From assembly GCF_014203695.1 (NCBI RefSeq), contig NZ_JACHJO010000004.1:124001-188000 (forward strand): 64,000 nucleotides of DNA. Direction: 5' to 3'. Every line of letters begins with the position of its first letter. Within the stretch, counting starts at the first letter, position 1. Shown piece by piece: positions 16,117 through 25,736 of the stretch. The stretch is from Nocardiopsis algeriensis. GTDB lineage: Bacteria; Actinomycetota; Actinomycetes; Streptosporangiales; Streptosporangiaceae. The notes under the pieces were generated by a model. The model did no database searches and was not told the origin of the DNA. It saw nothing but the letters and a program-made list of their open reading frames with translations. A program made the translations under genes and the position numbers.

Positions 16117-19100
16117 CTACAGTCCCCGGTGCTGCCAGCAGCGGGCCAGGAGCGGCTCGACCCGGTAGGTGTCCTCCTCGACCTGGTCGAACACGTCCAG
16201 GGCCTCCAGGCACGCCACCGCCGTGTCGGGGTCGGGGTGGGCCTCCCGGAGCCCGACCGCCTCGACCAGTTCACCCCGGCTCGTCGGACCGTCGATCAGC
16301 TCGATCACCGCGTCGAAGGCGGCGGCCAGGGGGCGGTGCGCGGTCAGGCCGACCTGTTCGACCAGGGCGGCCGCCCGCCCCGGCTGGGCCAGTTCCTTGG
16401 CCAGCCGCTCCAGGGCCCGCTTCTCCTGGTGTTCCTGGGCCAGCTCCTGGGCCCGGTCCACGAGGACCGGCCAGCCGCCGGTGATCTCCAGCAGGTGCTC
16501 CTGGCGCTCGGAGACGCCGAACAGCCCGGTGTCCCGGGACCAGACCTGCAGGGACAGCCGGTCGTACCGGCGCAGCCGCACCAGCCCCAGCCCGTCGCGC
16601 TCGGGTCCGGCCAGCAGCATCTCCCAGAAGTCGGCCTGGGTCGGGTCCGAGACCAGGACCACCGACCGGGTCACCCCGCGTCCGGTGGGGGTCCGCTCCA
16701 GGGCGGCCTCCACGCCGGCCAGACAGGTGCTGGCGCGGGAGGTGACCCGGGACAGGTCGGACAGGACGATGCGTCGCCGGCCCTTGCGGCCCTGCTCCAG
16801 GGCCTCCTCGTAGCGGCGCCGGTCCTGGGGCTCCTGGAGGTCGAAGCGGTCACCGAACTCGTCGCGGACCGAGCGGATCGTCTCGGTGACGTCGGCGATG
16901 CCCGTGGCCGGCGACCCCAGTACCAGGCGGACCTGGTTGGCGTGGTCACCGAGCAGGTAGTCCAGTTGGGCGGTGGTGAGCGGTGCGAGACGCCTGTCGC
17001 CCAGGGGGCGGCGGACGGTCAGCGCGATGGACTCCGCGGGCACGGCCTCGGAGTCGGCGTCCACCAGTGCGGTCATCACCGTGTCGTTGGTGCCCATCAT
17101 CCGCAGCGCGTTGGCCGAGCGCAGCCGCCAGCCGCGCAGGTCGCGGTTGTCGGCCAGCAGTCCCAGCCCCACCATCTCCTTGAGGTAGGCGCGGAAGGCC
17201 TCGGAGTCCAGGCCCTCGAAGCCCCGCCTCCAGTAGGACAGGCACTCCTCGCGCAGCTCCATCTCGGTCAGGCGCACGTCCAGCCCCCGCTCGTAGGCGT
17301 GGTGGGCGAGGACGTTGGCGATGATGTTGTAGCGCGGGTCCAGGTGCAGGGTGTCGCGGAAGGTCTCGATGATGTCGTCCCGCAGCTCCGGGTCTCCCTC
17401 CACCGCCTCCACGTCGGAGAGGGCGACGATGTAGGGCGGTTCGCTCCCGCCGGTCCCGGTCCTGCGCATGTCGTGCATGTGCCGGACCAGCCGGTCGCAG
17501 AACATCTGCAGGAGGAAGGGCTGGTAGGAGCAGTGGCCCAGGATCCGGTGGATGAGCTCCTCGCTCTCGAAGCGGAAGCCGAGCGCCCCCATGGGCCGGG
17601 TGACCAGGTCGTAGGCGTGGAACGGGCGCAGGTGCCCGATCATCGTCGGGCTCTGGGCCAGGTGCTTGAAGGTGTTGTTGGACAGCTTCGCGAAGCGCTG
17701 CACGGAGTGCAGGCCGGCGAAGACGACCTTGGCCCGGCTCTCGGCGCCCGCGAGCTGGCCGAGTTCCTTGAGGCGGCGGGTCTCCAGGAAGCGGGGGGCG
17801 TCCGCCTCGAAGAACCCGTCCGACTCGTCGAGCATGACGAGCAGCCTGCGCCGGGAGTCCGCGGTGAGCCAGGCCAGGACCCCCGCGCGCACCTGGTCGT
17901 ATGCCTTGCCCGTGTCCCGTTTGCCCGGCCTGGACACCACTCCCGCACCGCGGAGCTCGCGCAGCAGCACGTCCCACACCGCGTCCGCGCCCTGGGCTCC
18001 CTGTCCGATGGCGGCGGTGCTCAGCTCGATGTGCAGGGCGACCCGCTCGGGCTCCTGCTCGAAGGCGGTCTTGGCCGAGCGCAGGAGGGCCGACTTGCCC
18101 AGGCCCCTTCCGCCGAAGAGCACCTGGGTGTCCTCCGGGTCGATGACGGCCCGGCGCTCGCGGTCGCGTCCGTAGAACATCTCCGGCGGCACCAGCGAGC
18201 GCTTCTTGCGGGCGTAGGGCTGCACGGCGGAGAAGGGCAGCAGGACCGCCAGGGCGGTGTCGACCTGGCGGTTGCCGTGCGCGGCCAGGTAGGCCAGGGC
18301 CGCGTCGTCGACCACCACCACGGAGGTGTCGCTGTGCACCGCCTCCACGGCGAACCTGCGCCGGACCTCGGAGGGCATGGTGCCCATGTAGGCGACCAGC
18401 AGGGAGTCGCCGGAGGTGTCCTTGTCCACCCAGCTGCGCAGCAGTTCGGCGCGGGGCTGGCTCCAGCACACCATCACCCGCAGCCGGCCGTGGAGCTTGC
18501 TCCCGAACTGGGGGACCGTGGGACGGCCGTTCCAGGCCACCCTGGAGAACTCGAAGGATCCGCGGTCGAGCCCCTTGGCCGCCCGGAGCGGGTTGAGGGA
18601 CGCCGAGGCCGGGATGTCGTAGCCGAGCAGGCGCAGAGCCGGCACGAGGAAGGTGCGGACGGCGCGCGCACCGAGCTGGTTCCGCTGCCGGATGGGGGTG
18701 TCCCTGGCCTCCCTCCAGGCTTCCAGGGCGTCGGCGACCAGGTCGCGGGCGTCGGTGGACAGCCCCCCGAAGTCCAGGCCGGAGCCGCCCTCCAGGGGAA
18801 GGACGCCCCCGCGGCGGGCCATCTCCACCAGCTCCGCGGTGATCCCTCGTGGGAGCCCGTCGGGGACGCGGGGGAAGAAGTCGGGCAGTTCGCGCTCGTC
18901 GAAGGGTTCGGGGACGGACTCGCCGATCTCGCTGAAGTAGATGAGTTCCTCGGCCGTCAGCAGCTGGCCGTCCTCGATGAGGGAGCGGATACGCCTCTCG
19001 TCGACCTCGGGACCCTCCGCCCGCTTCACCAGCGCGTCCAGGCGTTCGGTGAGCCGGGACGCCGCCTCGCGGCGGTAGGCGGGCAGGTCGCGCGCGACCT

Positions 19101-22059
19101 GTTCGATCCGGGCCCGGACCGGGGCCAGGTCGGAGGCCTCGGTCACGGAGCCGACCTCGAGGAGTTCGGTGAGGTGGCTGTCCTGCTCCTCGCTGATCTC
19201 CTGCTGCAGACGGGCCCGGCCGAGCTCCGTGAGCAGCTCGTCCCGGGCCCGGGCGAGCCCGTCGCGGCTGCGCTTCTCCGCGGCGTCGATGCGGTCCCGC
19301 GCGTCCTGGGGCACGGGGGCACTGCCCTGCGGCAGTCCGCCCGTCTCGGCCAGGTCGACCAGATGCCGGGCGGCGGGGTAGCGCTCGCTCCGGATCTGCA
19401 GGTCGAGTGCCTGGGACCAGTCGAGCCCTGCGGCCGCGGCGAGTTGCGCGGAGGTGGTCCCCTCGGGGGCGCGCACCCGGCCGGTGGCCGGGTCGACGGT
19501 GGCGTGGGCAACCTTGAGGAGCTCGACGGTGAGCACGTGGTCGGGGAGGGGCTCGCCCTGGCCGGTCGGCACACCTCCGTCGACGAAGGCCGCGATCTCC
19601 CGGAGCGCTTCGGCGGCCGCGGCATGGGCGGCGCCCGCCAAGGTGGTGTGCGAGGAGTGCCCGGCCAGGGCCGCGGCGGCCTGGGGCGCGTGCCGGAGAA
19701 CGACGTGGCGCATCTCGACGAGGTCGTCGGTGGCCCATGCGCGGCTCCGGTCCTCACCGCGTTCCAGGGCGGACACCGCGTCGAGCCAGTCCGAGACCAC
19801 GGCCAGGGCGGAGCCGACGAGCGAGACGAGGTTGTTGCGGGCCGCGCCCTGCAGGACCCGGCTGGAGGGGCCGCGCAGGGCGGCGTCGGCCCGGTCGATC
19901 TCCTTGTTGAGGTTCTCCCGGCGGGTGAGGGCGACCAGGCGTTCGGCGACCTCCGCGCAGCGTGAGCGGTCGTCGTTCGCAGCGGCGTGGAGGAGGGAGC
20001 CGACGGGTCCCTGTTCGGCGAACCAGACCTGGGCCAGCTTGGTGGCCCTGCGGAACCGGAGGTTGTGCGGGGTCCTCAGCCGCTCCCCCGCCTCGTGCCG
20101 GACGCGGTCGAGCCGCTCCTCCAGCTGTCCGGCGTCGGCGAGGGTGGTGCCCAGCGGGTTGCCGACCAGCAGGCCTTTGAGGGCGCGCTGTCCGACGGCC
20201 TGGGCGATGGCGGACAGGTGCGGTTCCAGGTGGGGGGCCGCGTTGTCCAGGAGCGCCCCGGCGGTGGACTCGCCCGTGACCAGTGCCGTCCTGACCAGTG
20301 CCGGGACGGTGAGGATCAGGGCCGGGGTGTCTCCGGTGAGGTCGTCGGGGTCGAGGGCGGCGAGCTCGTCGCGCAGGCGCGCCGCACAGGGACCCGTGCC
20401 GCTGCGCAGCACGTCGGCAAGGGCGGCGATGCGCAGGGCGGCGCTCCGGGGTGCGGGATGTCCGGAGGTGTCGGCGATCGAGGCGGCGAGTGCGAAGCGG
20501 CGTTCGGTGACAAGACGGACCAGGACCGGTTCCGTTCCCTCGTCCACGGGGTCGGGCTGTGCGGGGGCCAGGGGTGCGGGGGCCGGCTGTTCGAGGTCCG
20601 GTGGCTCGGGGGCGGGTGGCTCAGGGGCGGGTTCCTCGGCCGGAAGGGGTTCGGGGAGCGCATCGGGGTGGTTCTTCGCGGCTGGTCCGGGGCCCGGTGC
20701 TCCGGGGTCCGGCGGCTCGGCGCGTCCGGGAGACGCGGACGCGACAGGACCGGGTGCCGGGGGCTGCGGCCGGCTCCTCTCGGTCTGCCGGAGGATCACC
20801 GCCAGGGGAAGGCTCGCGAGCTCGTCCGGAAGGCCTTTCATCGCCCTGCTCTGGAGCGCGGACATCCTGACGGGGTCGCGGCCTTCCTCGGTGGCCGAGA
20901 GCTCCACCAGTTCACCGAGGGCGAGCAGGGCCTCCCGCAGCGGCACTCCCTCTTCCGCCTCCGCGCCCTCCTCCACCAGGCCGTGCAGCACGGCGATCTG
21001 GTCCGCCGGGATGTCGGGCAGCTCCGCGAGGTCGAGCAGTGCCAGGATCCGGGCGTCGGCGTCCTCCCGCTCGGCCAGTGCCGCCAGTGCGGCGTCGAGG
21101 TCGGCGAACCGGGCCTCCGCTGCCGGTGCGGGCAGGTCCAGGTGCGCGGCGAGGCGGTCGAAGGCGGCGTTGTAGTCGGCGAGGGCGCGGAGAGGTGCCT
21201 CGGGGATTCGCTGCTCCCCGGTCAGGGCCTCGCCCAGGGCGGTGAGTGCCTCCTCTGCCTCGTGGTGGCACCGCTCCAGGTCGGAGCGTTGGCCGCGCAG
21301 GAGGTCGAGGGAGGGTGCGGGGTGTCCGGGCAGGTCCTGGGGTGCGGCAGCCGGGGTTTCGGCGGCTTCGGCGCCGGCGCTCATGGGCAGCTCCTCCGGT
21401 TCGGGGGCAGAGGGGTCGGGGGGTTCGTGGACGGGAGCGGATTCCCGGTACATGCGGTGGACGAAGTCGGGGGTGGCCTCGACGACCTTCCGCGCGGCAT
21501 CGAGCAGTTCGTCCAGGGCTGCGGGGTCGGCGCCGTTGCCGGGCCACCAGGAGCGGTCCGAGGCCCAGAGGAGTGCCCGTGCCCCCTCGGCGCTGGCGGT
21601 GACCGAGGCCCACAGGGTGCAGGCCAGCAGGGTGTCCGACCACTGCGGGGCGGAGGTGCGGGGGTGCGCGACCGAGCGGAGGATCGCGGACTTCACCGGA
21701 CCGGAGAGCAGGTCCACGGCATGGCACGCGTCATCGACCGGTACGGCCGTGAGCCGCTGTCTGACGTCGCGGCACAGCGACCGGGAGACCACGCGCGGGG
21801 CCAGTCTCAGTCCCAGGTGCCAGAGCGCGTACCGGCGCACGGGCGGCGGGGCCGGGGTGAGCAGGTTCGCGACGTCCTGTTCGCTCAGCGCGCCGAAGAC
21901 CTGGGGGCGGAAGCCGGCCAGGGCCGTGAGGGCCTCGGCGAGTCCGGCGAGCGCGGATTCGGCCTCTTCGGGGGCTGTGTATCCCTCCTCGTGGCGGAGG
22001 GGGGTGTAGAGGGGTTCCCGTATGCAGTGCGGACAGGAGGAACGGCGGTTCTTCGCCAA
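16117..22059 (-). CDS. Giant STAND/AAA-like P-loop ATPase, defence candidate
   Basis: A 1980-aa soluble protein. The N-terminus has one CPHC pair. About 400 helical residues follow, then a Pro/Glu/Ala-rich linker (roughly 420-510) and another 750 residues of Ala/Leu/Arg-rich helices. An alpha/beta segment (about 1180-1300) leads into a NACHT/STAND-like ATPase: FYGRDRERR, Walker A GGRGLGKSALL near 1316-1326 and Walker B LLVMLDESD near 1405-1412. Helical and winged-helix-like regions make up the last 500 residues. STAND ATPases with large sensor regions act in anti-phage defence (for example Avs proteins), and the size and island context suggest this, but no known effector domain (nuclease, TIR, protease) is recognised. 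It appears to be a single-gene unit with its own promoter and terminator. Confidence 0.75.
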   Translation of the reverse strand: MAKNRRSSCPHCIREPLYTPLRHEEGYTAPEEAESALAGLAEALTALAGFRPQVFGALSEQDVANLLTPAPPPVRRYALWHLGLRLAPRVVSRSLCRDVRQRLTAVPVDDACHAVDLLSGPVKSAILRSVAHPRTSAPQWSDTLLACTLWASVTASAEGARALLWASDRSWWPGNGADPAALDELLDAARKVVEATPDFVHRMYRESAPVHEPPDPSAPEPEELPMSAGAEAAETPAAAPQDLPGHPAPSLDLLRGQRSDLERCHHEAEEALTALGEALTGEQRIPEAPLRALADYNAAFDRLAAHLDLPAPAAEARFADLDAALAALAEREDADARILALLDLAELPDIPADQIAVLHGLVEEGAEAEEGVPLREALLALGELVELSATEEGRDPVRMSALQSRAMKGLPDELASLPLAVILRQTERSRPQPPAPGPVASASPGRAEPPDPGAPGPGPAAKNHPDALPEPLPAEEPAPEPPAPEPPDLEQPAPAPLAPAQPDPVDEGTEPVLVRLVTERRFALAASIADTSGHPAPRSAALRIAALADVLRSGTGPCAARLRDELAALDPDDLTGDTPALILTVPALVRTALVTGESTAGALLDNAAPHLEPHLSAIAQAVGQRALKGLLVGNPLGTTLADAGQLEERLDRVRHEAGERLRTPHNLRFRRATKLAQVWFAEQGPVGSLLHAAANDDRSRCAEVAERLVALTRRENLNKEIDRADAALRGPSSRVLQGAARNNLVSLVGSALAVVSDWLDAVSALERGEDRSRAWATDDLVEMRHVVLRHAPQAAAALAGHSSHTTLAGAAHAAAAEALREIAAFVDGGVPTGQGEPLPDHVLTVELLKVAHATVDPATGRVRAPEGTTSAQLAAAAGLDWSQALDLQIRSERYPAARHLVDLAETGGLPQGSAPVPQDARDRIDAAEKRSRDGLARARDELLTELGRARLQQEISEEQDSHLTELLEVGSVTEASDLAPVRARIEQVARDLPAYRREAASRLTERLDALVKRAEGPEVDERRIRSLIEDGQLLTAEELIYFSEIGESVPEPFDERELPDFFPRVPDGLPRGITAELVEMARRGGVLPLEGGSGLDFGGLSTDARDLVADALEAWREARDTPIRQRNQLGARAVRTFLVPALRLLGYDIPASASLNPLRAAKGLDRGSFEFSRVAWNGRPTVPQFGSKLHGRLRVMVCWSQPRAELLRSWVDKDTSGDSLLVAYMGTMPSEVRRRFAVEAVHSDTSVVVVDDAALAYLAAHGNRQVDTALAVLLPFSAVQPYARKKRSLVPPEMFYGRDRERRAVIDPEDTQVLFGGRGLGKSALLRSAKTAFEQEPERVALHIELSTAAIGQGAQGADAVWDVLLRELRGAGVVSRPGKRDTGKAYDQVRAGVLAWLTADSRRRLLVMLDESDGFFEADAPRFLETRRLKELGQLAGAESRAKVVFAGLHSVQRFAKLSNNTFKHLAQSPTMIGHLRPFHAYDLVTRPMGALGFRFESEELIHRILGHCSYQPFLLQMFCDRLVRHMHDMRRTGTGGSEPPYIVALSDVEAVEGDPELRDDIIETFRDTLHLDPRYNIIANVLAHHAYERGLDVRLTEMELREECLSYWRRGFEGLDSEAFRAYLKEMVGLGLLADNRDLRGWRLRSANALRMMGTNDTVMTALVDADSEAVPAESIALTVRRPLGDRRLAPLTTAQLDYLLGDHANQVRLVLGSPATGIADVTETIRSVRDEFGDRFDLQEPQDRRRYEEALEQGRKGRRRIVLSDLSRVTSRASTCLAGVEAALERTPTGRGVTRSVVLVSDPTQADFWEMLLAGPERDGLGLVRLRRYDRLSLQVWSRDTGLFGVSERQEHLLEITGGWPVLVDRAQELAQEHQEKRALERLAKELAQPGRAAALVEQVGLTAHRPLAAAFDAVIELIDGPTSRGELVEAVGLREAHPDPDTAVACLEALDVFDQVEEDTYRVEPLLARCWQHRGL

Positions 22060-22284
22060 GGGGAACGCTCCGCATCGTGTGGCTGGTGCAGGGGTTTGCG
22101 CGTTCGGCGCGGTCAGGAGGTGACCGGATCACCTCCTCCGCTTCGGGAGCGGGCCGCGAAGGCCTGTGAGCAGGCCGGGAAGAAACAAGAGGCGTCTCGG
22201 CAGGGGTGCTGCGGCGCAGGGAGAATCGCGGGCAAGCTGTCCGCCACCGTGCCACCTCCACCCGATCGGGCTTCTCGTGAGCAC

Positions 22285-22313
22285 ACTATCCCCAACCTCG
22301 TGAATACCGTCAA
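22285..22313 (-). promoter_or_regulatory. Sigma70-type promoter for the giant ATPase
   Basis: On the minus strand, TTGACG (22308-22313) and GATAGT (22285-22290) are separated by exactly 17 bp. The leader to the ATG at 22059 is about 220 nt. A 10-bp palindrome TGACATGTCA at 22326-22335 just upstream could be a regulator site. Confidence 0.6.
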
Positions 22314-22490
22314 CCACATTTGTGTTGACATGTCACGTTTGGGATCACAAGAACTTCTTGTCGGTTTCATGTAAGGAGGTGGCGCCGCCCGGCCCACCAG
22401 CCCCGAAAGCGGGACCGGGCCTCGCTACCCGGGTTCACGGCGGAGCGCAGGTCTTCCTGAGACGGAAAGGCCCAGGGCCGGGTGTCCGGG

Positions 22491-22973
22491 TCAGCGGGCG
22501 GGGAAGGGTGTGCGGGTCCGGTGCTGGGAGAACGGCTCTCCGGCGAGGGTGTGGACGAGTGCCTGTCGGCAGTAGGCGACCATGTCCTCGGGGAGTCGGC
22601 CGGTGGGGAACCAGGCGATCTCGGTGTGCTTGCGGGGTTCGAGGTTGGCGGGTGTGCCGTCCCACCGTGTGCAGGTGAAGAAGAAGTGCACCCAGCCGGC
22701 GCCCTCCTGGCTGTGCATGACATGGGCGAATTCCAGGTCCCCGGGGCGGACCCGGACGCCGAGCTCCTCGGCGCACTCGCGGACCGTCGCGGCGGCGACG
22801 TCCTCGCCGGGATCGACCTTTCCGGCCATTCCGGCGTGCCACAGGCCGGGGGCGTAGGCGGCGCCGGGTGCGCGCCGCGTCAGGAGAACCTCGCCGCCCC
22901 GCAGGAGGAACACGTGCGTGCTCAGAGCGGGGACGGCAGAAATACCGGGGATGTCGAACGTGTGTTTGCCCAT
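22491..22973 (-). CDS. NUDIX hydrolase
   Basis: A 160-aa hydrolase of nucleoside-diphosphate-linked compounds. The NUDIX box is complete: G-x5-E-x7-REC-AEE-LGV in the segment beginning GKVDPGEDVAAATV. The ATG at 22973 is chosen because the conserved NUDIX fold begins directly after it (THVFLLRGGEVLLTRR); in-frame sequence upstream is not conserved in type. The short form and the AYAPGLWHAG motif resemble MutT-like enzymes that act on nucleotides or alcohol-phosphate substrates. It is convergent or unrelated to its neighbours, and the substrate is not deducible. Confidence 0.85.
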   Translation of the reverse strand: MGKHTFDIPGISAVPALSTHVFLLRGGEVLLTRRAPGAAYAPGLWHAGMAGKVDPGEDVAAATVRECAEELGVRVRPGDLEFAHVMHSQEGAGWVHFFFTCTRWDGTPANLEPRKHTEIAWFPTGRLPEDMVAYCRQALVHTLAGEPFSQHRTRTPFPAR

Positions 22974-23086
22974 GGGGTCATCCTGCCGTGGAGCGGCAGT
23001 GGGGGTTGCCGTCCACGAGTATGGGCGCGATGTCGTTCCGCCGTGTCGGGGGCAGCGCACACGCCCAGGCCTCACCGAACGATGTC

Positions 23087-23114
23087 CCGCCACCAGCACG
23101 ACTGCTGGTGGCGG
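23087..23114. other. Perfect 12-bp hairpin in the NUDIX-UvrD gap
   Basis: CCGCCACCAGCA and TGCTGGTGGCGG form a 12-bp perfect stem closed by a CGAC tetraloop. No T-tract follows. The surrounding 520 bp (22974-23493) contains no supported gene. It could be a factor-dependent terminator, a structured RNA or the palindromic tip of a lost mobile element. Confidence 0.5.
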
Positions 23115-23493
23115 TGGAATGCACAGTGCTGCGGTCCGCGGCCAGGGAGCGGCGTGTTCACCAACGGGGTGCCCTCGACGGTCTGGGCCGAGGGGCCCTG
23201 TCCGGAAGCCTCGGGATGCCTCGGTACGTGGAAAGCCAACCGGTGAAGGTCAGGGGCGGGCAGGTTCGCTCTGCTCCGGGCGGCTGCAGACGCCGCGCGG
23301 GACCGCAGCGCGATCCTTCGCAGTGCGGGTGGCTTCTCCCGTGTCGGCCGTGAGCGGGTGTTTCTGTCACGGATGGGACAAGCGTGCGTCACCGGTCTCA
23401 CATGAGCAGCGCCGGGCGGGTAGGTTGGCCGTGATCTCTGGTACCCGGAACCGCGACGCGGGTTCCGCCCCCGACCACGGAAGACCGATCGCC

Positions 23494-25590
23494 GTGCCCC
23501 AGCTGGCCATCCACAAGGACTTCCTCACGGAGTTCGCCGCTCTCGACAAACCCGTGCGCGAGCGTGTCGCCGAGGTGTTCACCAAGTTCGAGCAGGCCAC
23601 CCACACCGGCCTGCACCTGGAGAAGATCACCGGAGCCCGCGACGACCGCTTCCGCACCATCCGCATCGACCAGTTCTGGCGCGGTGTCGTGCTGGCGCCC
23701 GAGAGCGGGGACACCTTCCTCCTGCTCAGGGTGCTGCCGCACGACAAGGCCTACGAGTGGGCCAAGACCCGCCGGGTGTCGGTGAACACCGCCACCGGCA
23801 GGATCGAACTGCGCGACGTGGCGGCGATGGACTCGGCGCTGCCCCAGCTGGAGAAGATGGCGGCCAAGGCGCCCGAGCGGCTGTTCGCGGGCGTCTCCGA
23901 CGCGGTTCTGCGCAAGCTGGGCGTGGACGAGCAGACACTGGGCTTCGCGCGCACCCTCACCGAGCCCTTCCAGGTGGAGGCTGCGCAGAGCCTGCTCCCA
24001 CCGGTGCAGTGGGAGGTGCTCTACGGCCTGGCCGCGGGGATGAGCCCTGAGCAGGTCTGGGAGGAGCTGGGCGCTCAGATCACCGAGGAGGTCGACCCCG
24101 AGGACCTGGAGGCGGCGCTGCGGCGCAGCCCCGAGCGGGTGCTGCTGGTGGAAGGGCCCGCCGAGCTCATGGCGGTGCTGGCCTCGCCCTTCGACCTGTG
24201 GCGGATCTACCTGCACCCGGCCCAGCGCTCGGCGGTGGAGGCCTCCTACCGGGGGCCGGCGCGGGTCAGCGGCGGGCCCGGGACCGGCAAGACCGTGGTG
24301 GCGCTGCACCGCGCCCACCGGCTGGCGCGGTCGGGCGGCCCGGTGCTGCTGACCACGTTCACCTCGACGTTGGCCGAGGCGCTGGAGGCCAACCTGGCGC
24401 TGCTGGCCGAGAGCAGCGGGGACGCCGAGGCGGCCGGGCGGGTGCGGGTGGAGCACGTGGACCGGCTGGCGCACCGGGTGTTCCGGGAGGCGCACGGGCG
24501 GCCGAACCTGCTGGTGCAGGCGCGCGAGCGGGAGCTGTGGCAGCGCGTCGTCGACCGGTTGGGGGTGGACCTGTCCCCCGCGTTCCTGGCCGAGGAGTGG
24601 CGCCAGGTGGTGCTGGCCCGGCAGGTGGGCTCGGCCGCGGAGTACCTGCAGGCCAAGCGCACCGGGCGCGGGCGCGCGCTGGCGCCCACGAAGAAGGCGC
24701 AGGTGTGGCAGGCGGTGTGGGAGTTCCAGAAGGAGCTGTCCGCGCAGGGCCTGTGGACGCACGAGACGGTGTGCGAGGAGGCCGCGCGGCTGCTGGCGGA
24801 CCGCGACGACAAGCCCTTCGCGCACGTGGTGGTGGACGAGGCCCAGGACCTGAGCGCCCACCAGTGGCGGCTGCTGCGCGCCGCGGTGGCCGAGGGGCCC
24901 GACGACATGTTCGTGGTGGGCGATGCCCACCAGCGCATCTACGGTCCTGGGATCACGCTGGGCGAGGTCGGGGTGAACGTGCGCGGGCGCTCCTCGAAGC
25001 TGTCGGTCAACTACCGCACCACCGGCGAGATCCTGGGGTGGAGCCTGGGGCTGATGCGCGGGCAGGCCGTGTCCGACCTGGAGGGAGAGCTGGACTCGCT
25101 GGCGGGGTGCCGCTCCGAGATGCGCGGGGCCGAGCCGTCGGTGAAGGGCTTCGCCACGTGGGATGCGGAGCTGGCGTACCTGAGGGAGACCGTGGGTGCG
25201 TGGATCGACGCGGGGGTGCTGCCCTCGGAGATCGGCGTGAGCGCCCGCTCCAACCGGGCGGTGGAGCAGGCCGTGCTCGCCCTGGAGGAGGCCGGGATCC
25301 CGGCGCGGGCGCTGGCGCGCGGCACCGCCGAGGGCGGCGGGGTGGCGGTCGGCACCATGCACCGGATGAAGGGGTTGGAGTTCCGGTGCCTGGCCGTGGT
25401 CGGCGCGGGGAGCGGACAGCTGCCCGAGCCTCGCGGCCTCACACCCGAGGAGGAGGACCCGGGTGCCCATTCCCGGGACCTGCTGCGCGAGCGCAGTCTG
25501 CTGTTCGTGGCGTGCACGCGCGCGCGGGAGCAGCTGAGTGTGAGCTGGCACCAGGAGCCCAGTCCCTTCATCGAGGCGCTGCTCTCCTAG
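23494..25590 (+). CDS. UvrD-type helicase with N-terminal RelE/ParE-like domain
   Basis: A 698-aa fusion. GTG 23494 follows GGAAGA, and family members begin at the equivalent MPQLAI sequence. Residues 1-100 resemble a RelE/ParE toxin fold (LDKPVRERVAEVFTKFEQ... RFRTIRIDQFWRGVVLAPESGDTFLLLRVLPHDKAYEWA). The rest is a superfamily 1A helicase: Walker A GGPGTGKT near 260-267, DEAQD near 448, VGDAHQRIYG, SVNYRTT, TMHRMKGLEF and FVACTRAREQL. All helicase motifs are intact. It would act on DNA ends or stalled forks. It is followed after 146 nt by a DUF262 gene on the same strand, and such pairs suggest a defence module. Whether the RelE-like part still cuts RNA is unknown. Confidence 0.85.
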   Translation: MPQLAIHKDFLTEFAALDKPVRERVAEVFTKFEQATHTGLHLEKITGARDDRFRTIRIDQFWRGVVLAPESGDTFLLLRVLPHDKAYEWAKTRRVSVNTATGRIELRDVAAMDSALPQLEKMAAKAPERLFAGVSDAVLRKLGVDEQTLGFARTLTEPFQVEAAQSLLPPVQWEVLYGLAAGMSPEQVWEELGAQITEEVDPEDLEAALRRSPERVLLVEGPAELMAVLASPFDLWRIYLHPAQRSAVEASYRGPARVSGGPGTGKTVVALHRAHRLARSGGPVLLTTFTSTLAEALEANLALLAESSGDAEAAGRVRVEHVDRLAHRVFREAHGRPNLLVQARERELWQRVVDRLGVDLSPAFLAEEWRQVVLARQVGSAAEYLQAKRTGRGRALAPTKKAQVWQAVWEFQKELSAQGLWTHETVCEEAARLLADRDDKPFAHVVVDEAQDLSAHQWRLLRAAVAEGPDDMFVVGDAHQRIYGPGITLGEVGVNVRGRSSKLSVNYRTTGEILGWSLGLMRGQAVSDLEGELDSLAGCRSEMRGAEPSVKGFATWDAELAYLRETVGAWIDAGVLPSEIGVSARSNRAVEQAVLALEEAGIPARALARGTAEGGGVAVGTMHRMKGLEFRCLAVVGAGSGQLPEPRGLTPEEEDPGAHSRDLLRERSLLFVACTRAREQLSVSWHQEPSPFIEALLS

Positions 25591-25736
25591 ACCATGCTCC
25601 CCGGACCGCCCCGGACCGCGCGGCCGCAGGACGTCTTCCCGCCGTCGCGGCCGTGCTCGCGGGGCGGGCGGTGCGGGGAGGACGACCCAGTGGCCTGCGT
25701 ACACGACGCCCCACCGAGCGGAGGAAACACCCCACC

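Noticed and set aside
15943-19965. A 1340-codon plus-strand frame opposite the giant ATPase
   Set aside because: It is the mirror of a real gene with P-loop and Walker B motifs; the Gly/Gln/Val-rich translation has no motif.
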